DNA from: an uncultured cyanobacterium
Lineage (GTDB): Bacteria > Cyanobacteriota > Cyanobacteriia > PCC-6307 > Cyanobiaceae
NCBI GenBank assembly: GCA_903921295.1
Contig: CAIXOZ010000158.1
Coordinates: forward strand, 1 to 13,403
Reading direction: 5' to 3'
DNA length: 13,403 bases
The notes below the pieces were generated by a model, which was not told the DNA's origin, made no database searches, and was given only the letters and a program-made list of their open reading frames with translations. The position numbers and the translations under genes are program-made. Positions within the stretch are counted from its first letter, which is position 1, and each line of letters starts with the position of its first letter. Positions 7,058-13,403 of the stretch are shown here, in pieces.

Positions 7058-9460
7058 ATGCCGCATGGCCAGTCGTCACTGAAGCTAATCCGCCATCCGT
7101 CGGGCGGCTCATGGCTACAGGCGGCCGTCTGGGTCGGTTCAGCCATTGGATTGGGCCAGCTTGTTGGCCTGTTCGTGCCGGCTCGGGCCCAGGACGCCTC
7201 AGGTCTTCAGCAGAACAAGCTTGAACAGGAGCTGCTCCGTGATCGGCTGCAACGGCGTCAAGAGGAGCTTCAGAAGCCGCTTCCCCTGAACCAGACGGAG
7301 CCTCTCCCTGGCGTGGAGCCGCCAGCTGCGGAGGCCGGGGCCGCTGCCCCGCGACCCCGTTGTACGCCGGCCCTGCATCGGGTGACCCGCATCACCGTCG
7401 TTGATGACGAGGCCAGAGTGCTGGCCCTGGATTGCCATGCCCCTGCGGCTGGATTCGTGGTCACCCCCCCGGGGCCTGCGCTTCCGGCTCAAGGCCTGCA
7501 GTCTCCTGATCGGAGTTCCCGCGCTTCCTGCCTCACCAGCGCCTCGAGGATCTGCAAGGACTGGCGGGAGTTGCGTCAGATGCGCCGGCAGCTGCATCTG
7601 GCTGAGCGGCTGAATTCCACGGTGCTGCCGTTGCCAGCCACGTTGGAGCCTTCGATCGGTTTCGCGGTGGCGGAGCCAGCTGTGGATGGGGCAGGTCCGG
7701 CCCTGATCCGTCCACTCCAGGGCCCCTGGCCAGTCGAACTGCGGCGTGTGCAGGAGGCGATCGTCGCCGCGATTGTGCGCAACCGCGATCGCATCTTCGG
7801 GCAGGAGCTGAATCAGGAGGCCCTCGATCGTGTCGAGACCTGGCTGAGGCAGGCCCAGAAACCTCCTGCCGACGGTCAGGTGGTGCTGCCGTTGGAAGAG
7901 CGCTGGCAACGTTGGTTGACGACGCGCTCCGAACAGGAACGGCCTGCTCTGCGCAGCGCCAAAGGCCTCACGGATCTGCTCAGCCAACTGAGCGTCGATG
8001 CCCTCGGCGCCGCGGGGTATCTCGGCAAGGCCCGACAGCCGATTCTGCGGTTTGCCTGGGGCGAGTTGCGCATCACGCGCCTGTCGAGCCTGTTGTCACG
8101 GTTCGGGGAACTCCAGGCTGATGCTGAGGACACCTGCCGGCCTCAGGGCGCAGCGGCCCCGGTACGAACACGGCCCGATCGCTCGGCGCCGATCGCCTGG
8201 GACTGGGCACGGCGGACGGTGATCGGGAATCTCGCGCCTGGCAGCCTGTTTCGCGTCGACAAGCTTTCCAGCGCTGTGCTCAAGCTCAATGAGCTTGGTG
8301 GCGTTCATGCCACTGCCTGCATTCAGGCAGGTAGCACCGTCGGCACGTCCGATGTGGTGCTCGCCTTGAAGCGCACCGATCCTGTCAAGGCTGAGGTGCA
8401 ACTTGATAATTATGTTGTTCGTTATACGGGGCCGTTTGAAGTTCAGGGATCCCTTGGATTGGAGGGAGTGTTCCGGCGCGGTGAACGCCTTGGTCTGACG
8501 GCCGGATATTCCGGCAATCTTGCCCTCTATGGCAGTCGTCAGTTGGGGGTGACTGCCAACCTGCCACTCACTCCGGGTGGCCTGAGCCTGGTTGGCGCTC
8601 TTCATTGGTCCGACTATCGCTCTCTTGAGGAATATGTCGCTGATCGCTATACCGGTTTTTATACTTCTGCGATGCTTGGTGTCCAGCAGGTGCTCTGGCG
8701 TCGTCCCCACGCAGGGCTGAGCGTACGACTGGCCGGCTCGCTCAATCACTATGAAGATTCCGTGTTCGACACGGTCACCTACGACAATCGAACCAGTGCC
8801 GTCGCACGATTGTCTCTGTTGGGAGATCTTCAGGATTGGGCATTCGGAGCGACCTCGCCAGCCTATTCCGCTGCCCAGCTCACCTTTTCCTTCGGGGCGT
8901 TGTCCCGCCCCAATCCTTACGCGAGTTATTTCCCCGGCGATGGTGGCACCCTCGGCAAGGTCAATCTGACGGTCAATCGTCTCCAGACCTTTGCTTCGCT
9001 GCCCCGCTTCAATCTCAGCGCGCAGGTGCAGGCCCAGCTGGCCTTCAGCAACCTGAATGTGGCGGAGGAACTCTCCCTGGGCTGGCCCAACGGGGTCCGG
9101 GCCTATCCCCCCGGCGAGGCGCTTGGCGACAGTGGCCTTGTCGGCCAGCTCACGGCCCGTTATGAACTGCTGCCCGATCGGCGCATGCCTGGGGATCGCC
9201 GTCGGCTCGCCCTGAAGGCCTTTGTGGATGGAGGAGTCCTCTGGCGCTGGTCGAATCCTCACCAGAGCGGCCACTACCCTTTGCAGCTCGGACTCTGGGG
9301 GCCTGGCATCGGTCTGGAGTGGGGGCGGGATCGTGACTATTCCATGACGGTGGAGGTCGCCTGGCCCATGGGTCAGAACAGCACCCGGGCGAGTGGACTT
9401 GACGTGGATGGTCTCAATCCCGATACCAGGGTGTGGGTCGGTGTGCGCAAATGGCTCTGA
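7058..9460 (+). CDS. TpsB two-partner secretion outer-membrane transporter (FhaC/HMW1B family)
   Basis: Type Vb transporter: a 16-stranded barrel that secretes its TpsA partner across the outer membrane. The 800 residues begin with a signal peptide (hydrophobic stretch about 19-40, likely cleavage after ARA, residue 44), then a Gln/Glu/Arg-rich helix (about 51-71) like the FhaC plug helix. A recognisable POTRA2-like segment runs from about 388 (LAPGSLFRVDKLSSAVLKLNEL) to 445. The barrel begins around 443 with the LDNY..RYTG motif (449-458) and fills the rest, with VRAYPPGEALGDSG (V680) as the conserved L6 tip, a VRGY variant normal in TpsB. The chain ends in RKWL. Residues about 72-385 are far longer than the POTRA1 region of FhaC (584 residues in total) and match nothing I know. 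Its six cysteines (102, 126, 158, 166, 360, 421) are all periplasmic. It overlaps tpsA by 10 bases. The start has no clear Shine-Dalgarno. Confidence 0.9.
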   Translation: MPHGQSSLKLIRHPSGGSWLQAAVWVGSAIGLGQLVGLFVPARAQDASGLQQNKLEQELLRDRLQRRQEELQKPLPLNQTEPLPGVEPPAAEAGAAAPRPRCTPALHRVTRITVVDDEARVLALDCHAPAAGFVVTPPGPALPAQGLQSPDRSSRASCLTSASRICKDWRELRQMRRQLHLAERLNSTVLPLPATLEPSIGFAVAEPAVDGAGPALIRPLQGPWPVELRRVQEAIVAAIVRNRDRIFGQELNQEALDRVETWLRQAQKPPADGQVVLPLEERWQRWLTTRSEQERPALRSAKGLTDLLSQLSVDALGAAGYLGKARQPILRFAWGELRITRLSSLLSRFGELQADAEDTCRPQGAAAPVRTRPDRSAPIAWDWARRTVIGNLAPGSLFRVDKLSSAVLKLNELGGVHATACIQAGSTVGTSDVVLALKRTDPVKAEVQLDNYVVRYTGPFEVQGSLGLEGVFRRGERLGLTAGYSGNLALYGSRQLGVTANLPLTPGGLSLVGALHWSDYRSLEEYVADRYTGFYTSAMLGVQQVLWRRPHAGLSVRLAGSLNHYEDSVFDTVTYDNRTSAVARLSLLGDLQDWAFGATSPAYSAAQLTFSFGALSRPNPYASYFPGDGGTLGKVNLTVNRLQTFASLPRFNLSAQVQAQLAFSNLNVAEELSLGWPNGVRAYPPGEALGDSGLVGQLTARYELLPDRRMPGDRRRLALKAFVDGGVLWRWSNPHQSGHYPLQLGLWGPGIGLEWGRDRDYSMTVEVAWPMGQNSTRASGLDVDGLNPDTRVWVGVRKWL
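7785..7792. repeat. HIP1 palindrome GCGATCGC
   Basis: A third perfect HIP1 octamer, within tpsB, suggesting that the secretion locus has resided in a cyanobacterial genome and is not very recent foreign DNA. Confidence 0.8.
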
Positions 9461-12400
9461 ACAGCAGCTCGCGCACGCCCTGGTGGGATCTCGCCAGCGC
9501 GGGAACCATCACCTGCTCGACCCTGACCGTTTTCTCTTTCTGGGTTCAGGGGGAGCCTGGCTGGGCCCTGCCCGTTTACAACGACGGCGGCACGGTTCAT
9601 GTGGAGGGTGTCGTCCCCGGGGTCAACGACTCGATCCGGGTCACGGCTGACCGGGGCTTGGTGCGATGGCAGGAGTTCAGTGTGGCGGCCGGGGAGCATT
9701 TTCGGATTGAGGGCACCCCCAACCAGGCGATTCTGAATGTCGTCACCGGGCCTGAGGCTTCCAGGATTGCAGGCACGATCGAATCCGGGCCGCGGTTTCT
9801 GCTGGTCAATCCCAACGGCATTGAGGTCCTGGCAACCGGTCAGATCGTGGCGCCGTCCACCTGGCTGTCCACCGGCCGGGTCCGCGACGAGGACTGGGTG
9901 CGTCAACCGCCGCCATCCACAGGCACCGAATTCAGCAGTCCCTATGTTCAGCTCGATCGAAGGACGGCCATCAACCTGGCCGGGGTGATCGAGGCGGAGG
10001 AGGGTGATCGAGGCGGAGACGTGACACTGCTGGCCCAGGAGATTCACCTGGAGAGCAGCGCCCATGTGGTGGCCAATGGTGCCAGGGCTGGAGGCACGAT
10101 CCATGTCGGGGGGCCGGTCCATGGTCGCGGTCCCGGCCCAACGGCCTCGCGGGTGAGCATCGCGGCCGGCGCCAGGCTGGAAGCCAGTGCCACCCAGTCT
10201 GGTGATGGTGGTGAGGTGGTTGTCTGGTCGGAGCAGCAGACCCGTTTTGGCGGCTTGATTCAGGCTCTCGGTGGAGCGGATGGAGGCGATGGGGGGTTCG
10301 TCGAGGTTTCTGGGCGGGAGCAGCTCGACTTTCAGGGGCTGGTCAGCACGATGGCGCCCCGGGGTCAGGCGGGCACCCTGTTGCTGGATCCGACCAACCT
10401 GACGATCAATAACGTCAGTGACACCAACATCACCGCTGGCAGTGGAGTTGTGGCGCCTTCGGGAACGCCGTCGGTGCTCACCTGGAACACGATTCAAGCC
10501 AATCTCAGCAGTTCAGACCTGTTGATTCAGACAACAAGCCCAGCGGGGAGTGGCTCGGATAAGGGCTGGATCACAATTGCCGCCAATTCTCCCAACCTTA
10601 ATGTCGGCAACCGCAGGTTAACGTTTCAGGCGGCTGATGATATCAAGATTGATGCCAACATTTCCACGACGGGATCTCTGGAATTCAAGGCGGGGGATGT
10701 CGGCTCGAGCAATGCCATCACAATCGCCAGTGGCCGGCAGATCAAAGCCAATCAGGTGACGATGAGGGCTGACGCCATTGTTTTCAATGGCGGTACAGAT
10801 GCCCAGGTGTTGACCCAGGGTCCCCAGGCTGAACAGCGCTACAACGGTGCCGTGTCCCTGGCTGGTGACACCCTTCTCGGCGGTACCACGATCGCATTCG
10901 CCGGTCGGATTGATGGCCCGCAGGCGTTGAAGATCACGACCCAGTCTGCAAGCACGGTCAGCTTCGCTGCTCCGGTTGGAGCGACAAACCCCTTGACCTC
11001 GCTTGCGGTGCAGTCGGATGTGATTCTGATCAATGGTGGTGCCGTGACGACATCGGCGGGCCAGACCTATGGCGATCAGGTGTTCCTTGGGGCGGCGACC
11101 ACCCTGAAAAGCACCGGTCCCGGTTCGGTGATCAGCTTGTCCCTGCTGGATTCGGCGCCGGGGGTTGCCAATGCCGACCTGACGGTGCAGTCCGTGCAGG
11201 GCGATGTCAGGGTCGTGGGAATGGTCGGTGCAGCCAGTCAGCTCGGGGACATCCGCATCGAAGCTGCTGGGCTCACGGAATTCGGCGACCCAACCACGGG
11301 CATGGTTCAGACGATCAAGGCCCGCTCGCTGACGACCGACGCCCCTGGGTCGCTGGCTTTCCATCTCCAAGGCGGTGAGATCCATACCACCGGTGCCCAG
11401 TCCTATGGGGATCTCGGTGGTGTGCTCGTGTCTTCGGATCTGACCCTGCGCACCGATGGAGGTCCCTCCAGTGCGGTGACCCTGGCTGGTGCGATGGAGG
11501 CCGATCCGAACGCGGTTCCGAATCTCACCCTGGATGTTTCTGGCGCTGTGACCTTCAAGGGCGCCATCGGTGTTTCCAATCCCCTGGGTACGATCACAAT
11601 CAACAATAGTTATGGGACGCGTTTTGTCGGTAGCCTGAAAGCGGCTTCGGTGATCTTTCAGCCCACCTCAATCCTGCCTACGGCTTCTGGTAGCAATTAT
11701 CTTGAGTTTTTGGGGGATCTCGACTTGCAGGTGGCCGATCCTGCGGATCGTCCCCTGCGCTTTGACTATCAACTCGATTCCAACAGGCTTCGTGATCTTT
11801 CCCTGCTGGGAACCAACAACCGTCTCCTCGGGGACACCGTTATTTTTTCAAATACCGGCCTTTTGACGATCGGCGGTCTGCGCGATGGCCAAGGGAAATC
11901 TGTTCAGGCGTTGTCCTTGTTTGAGACTGGCCTGATGGTCACGGGTTCGCAGCAGCTGACCACCTTGACAGGAGTGATCCAGGCGGGGGTGTCGGGGGAG
12001 CAGGCGTTGGAGTTCCTGAGTCCGATCAATGGTGGCCGCTATGCATTGCTTGCCAACCAGGAATCTCAGAATACAGTGACGCTGAAGGGAGGTCTGCTTG
12101 ACCTTTCCGGGCGATTTGATTCGGCACAGAATCAGTCCTTTGGTTTGCGGCTTGATACAAGTGGTGCCGGTGCATTGGGTCAGATTGTGATTCGGTCGCC
12201 CTTGGGAGGGTTGCAGCCATTGCAGTCATTGCAGGCTGTCAATGCTCGGGGTTCACTCAACCTTGATAACGTTACAATCACGACCAATCAGGGTCAGTCA
12301 TTTGCGGAGGCGAATGTCCGACTGATTGGTCAATCTTCCACGCTGCGAAGCCTCAATGCTGGCGCGATCGAGTTTCTCGGCAATCTGAATGGGCCTGTCA

Positions 12401-13403
12401 ACGGAGGCGGTGGTGCTCTGAAGGTGCTCACCGATGGTGTGGCTCGTTTTGATGGTCTGATCGGCTCCCTCAGCCCTCTGGCCACCCTGAGCACCGCCGG
12501 TCTCAGCAGCAGCAGTGTGGGCATCACCCAGTTGAATGCTGGCCAGGTCAGCACGGTTGGTGACCAGACCTACGGCCAGGCCGTGAGGCTGGGGAGCGAC
12601 ACCACGTTGCGCAGTGGTGCCCTGGGGACGATGCGTTTCACCCAGGTGCTGGATGGGACCAGGGCCTTGACGATCGATTCCGTTGGCTCGCTGGCGTTTC
12701 AGGGCGCCGTCGGTGCCACGGATCCGCTCACCAGCCTGAAGGTTTCTGCCGCCACCACCACAACGCTTGCCGGTGGCAGCCTCACCACCGAGGGCGCACA
12801 GACCTACGCCGGGCCGCTCCTCCTTGCCGCCCCCACCACCCTCGTGAGCACAAAGGGTGGGGCCATCACGCTGGCGGGGACAGTCAATCAGGAGTCGTCC
12901 GCCCTTTCAGGCCTGACCATCAACACCGCCGGCCAGACGACGCTGGCCGGTGCGATCGGCCTGACGCGACCGATCGCCAGTCTCAGCACCGACGCGGCAG
13001 GCACGTTGTCGCTGTTGGCCACCACGGTTCGAACCAGTGGCACGCAGCGCTATGACGATGGGGTGATCAGCGTGGGCGCGAAGGCCAGCGACCTGATCAG
13101 TCTGGCGAGCACCGGTGCTGGCGATCTGCGGCTGGGATGGCTCGGCAACGAGCGACTCGAGGGCCCCGGAGGGCTGCAGCTGCAGAGCCCCGGCCTGGTG
13201 AGCATCGCCGGTGTTGCCGGTGGCACCAGCCCCCTGGCGTCGTTGCAGATCAGTGCCCGCAGCCTTGCTGTGCACGACGTCACGACCACCAACGCGCAGA
13301 CCTACACCGCCACGGAGGCCATCCACAGCCATGGAACGCTCAGCACCCAGGCGGCGGCCCAGCCCATCGGTTTCCAGGGCCCACTGGTGCTGGCCGCCGA
13401 CAC
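9451..13403 (+). CDS. TpsA exoprotein, HMW1/filamentous-haemagglutinin type (partial, 3' end outside window)
   Basis: Frame open from ATG 9451 to the window end, 1317 codons with no stop, so the C-terminus is missing. A weak signal peptide (to about A39, GEPGWA) is followed by a secretion domain at about 40-320 with HMW1-like landmarks: VRWQEFSV, NPNGI at 120-124, LLAQEIHL, SGDGGEVVVW from 250, GGFVEVSG, and GTLLLDPTNLTI at 308-319. The passenger then shows recurring units beginning Q-[TSR]-[YF], predicted beta-helical. The only cysteine seen is C22 in the signal peptide, typical of proteins secreted unfolded. Such proteins are usually adhesins, biofilm factors or contact-dependent toxins; the missing C-terminus would decide. 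It overlaps tpsB by ten bases, so coupled translation with its transporter is likely. An in-frame GTG at 9433 would add six residues. No Shine-Dalgarno is apparent. Confidence 0.93.
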   Translation, partial: MALNSSSRTPWWDLASAGTITCSTLTVFSFWVQGEPGWALPVYNDGGTVHVEGVVPGVNDSIRVTADRGLVRWQEFSVAAGEHFRIEGTPNQAILNVVTGPEASRIAGTIESGPRFLLVNPNGIEVLATGQIVAPSTWLSTGRVRDEDWVRQPPPSTGTEFSSPYVQLDRRTAINLAGVIEAEEGDRGGDVTLLAQEIHLESSAHVVANGARAGGTIHVGGPVHGRGPGPTASRVSIAAGARLEASATQSGDGGEVVVWSEQQTRFGGLIQALGGADGGDGGFVEVSGREQLDFQGLVSTMAPRGQAGTLLLDPTNLTINNVSDTNITAGSGVVAPSGTPSVLTWNTIQANLSSSDLLIQTTSPAGSGSDKGWITIAANSPNLNVGNRRLTFQAADDIKIDANISTTGSLEFKAGDVGSSNAITIASGRQIKANQVTMRADAIVFNGGTDAQVLTQGPQAEQRYNGAVSLAGDTLLGGTTIAFAGRIDGPQALKITTQSASTVSFAAPVGATNPLTSLAVQSDVILINGGAVTTSAGQTYGDQVFLGAATTLKSTGPGSVISLSLLDSAPGVANADLTVQSVQGDVRVVGMVGAASQLGDIRIEAAGLTEFGDPTTGMVQTIKARSLTTDAPGSLAFHLQGGEIHTTGAQSYGDLGGVLVSSDLTLRTDGGPSSAVTLAGAMEADPNAVPNLTLDVSGAVTFKGAIGVSNPLGTITINNSYGTRFVGSLKAASVIFQPTSILPTASGSNYLEFLGDLDLQVADPADRPLRFDYQLDSNRLRDLSLLGTNNRLLGDTVIFSNTGLLTIGGLRDGQGKSVQALSLFETGLMVTGSQQLTTLTGVIQAGVSGEQALEFLSPINGGRYALLANQESQNTVTLKGGLLDLSGRFDSAQNQSFGLRLDTSGAGALGQIVIRSPLGGLQPLQSLQAVNARGSLNLDNVTITTNQGQSFAEANVRLIGQSSTLRSLNAGAIEFLGNLNGPVNGGGGALKVLTDGVARFDGLIGSLSPLATLSTAGLSSSSVGITQLNAGQVSTVGDQTYGQAVRLGSDTTLRSGALGTMRFTQVLDGTRALTIDSVGSLAFQGAVGATDPLTSLKVSAATTTTLAGGSLTTEGAQTYAGPLLLAAPTTLVSTKGGAITLAGTVNQESSALSGLTINTAGQTTLAGAIGLTRPIASLSTDAAGTLSLLATTVRTSGTQRYDDGVISVGAKASDLISLASTGAGDLRLGWLGNERLEGPGGLQLQSPGLVSIAGVAGGTSPLASLQISARSLAVHDVTTTNAQTYTATEAIHSHGTLSTQAAAQPIGFQGPLVLAAD
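10834..11580 (+). repeat. TpsA passenger repeats, first group
   Basis: Protein-level repeats starting with Q-R/T/S-Y at residues 462, 538 and 650 (DNA 10834, 11062, 11398), spacing 76 and 112 residues. The general pattern is QTY-x-x-x-V-x-L-G-x-x-TTL, a variable strand pair, then F-x-G/A-x-[VI]-G-[AV]-[TS]-NPL. DNA identity between copies is low, so they are old or selected at protein level. They fit coils of a beta-helix. Confidence 0.7.
12295..13403 (+). repeat. TpsA passenger repeats, second group
   Basis: Units start at residues 949 (degenerate QSF), 1039, 1117, 1199 and 1283 (DNA 12295, 12565, 12799, 13045, 13297), with spacing of 90, 78, 82 and 84 residues. The clearest copy, 1039-1116, reads QTYGQAVRLGSDTTLRS, then LTIDSVGSLAFQGAVGATDPLTSL, then GGSLTTEGA before the next QTY (junctions omitted). 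The array is still running at the window edge. Confidence 0.75.

Noticed and set aside
6952..7224. 90-codon frame overlapping the tpsB start
   Set aside because: It overlaps the tpsB signal peptide in another frame, with no ribosome binding site or recognisable features.
8096..9274. 392-codon minus-strand frame opposite tpsB
   Set aside because: The tpsB frame shows barrel motifs and strand alternation; this one shows none.
9373..10497. 374-codon minus-strand frame opposite the tpsA start
   Set aside because: It is antisense to the clear secretion domain of TpsA, which carries NPNGI and the GTLLLDP segment.
10834..13403. CRISPR or DNA tandem array
   Set aside because: The repetition is at protein level with low DNA identity and variable spacing inside one long reading frame.

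Overview
The window reads as chromosomal DNA of a GC-rich picocyanobacterium (Cyanobium or a related Synechococcus). The evidence is high G+C, a Ycf23/DUF561 gene (a family of cyanobacteria and plastids), a few HIP1 palindromes (GCGATCGC), and housekeeping genes in an order I recall from marine Synechococcus and Cyanobium. The genus is an inference; no marker gene such as rRNA is present.

The left half (1-6651) is housekeeping. After a 321-base non-coding stretch come asd and dapA, two consecutive steps toward diaminopimelate and lysine, joined by a one-base stop/start overlap. rnj (ribonuclease J) follows on the same strand. Two minus-strand genes converge on rnj: tilS, which gives the AUA-reading tRNA-Ile its lysidine, and a short unrecognised ORF overlapping its 3' end. 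ycf23 diverges from tilS with only 16 bases between the start codons, and is followed by a hairpin and a good Rho-independent terminator.

The right half (about 6776-13403) is a two-partner secretion (type Vb) locus: a TpsB outer-membrane transporter (FhaC/HMW1B family) and, overlapping it by 10 bases, the start of a large TpsA exoprotein with an HMW1-like secretion domain and a repetitive beta-rich passenger. TpsA has no stop codon before the window ends, so it is partial: 1317 codons are visible. It is the largest gene here. TpsB should recognise the TpsA secretion domain in the periplasm and thread the protein to the cell surface or medium. The locus looks accessory, set behind the ycf23 terminator.

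The most unusual points are the very large, six-cysteine periplasmic part of TpsB, the two groups of 'QTY' modules in TpsA separated by a less GC-rich, mostly non-modular segment, and compact gene boundaries (a palindrome holding the stop codons of two convergent genes, and a palindrome just before the rnj start). I found no CRISPR array, tRNA, rRNA, insertion sequence or recombinase gene.
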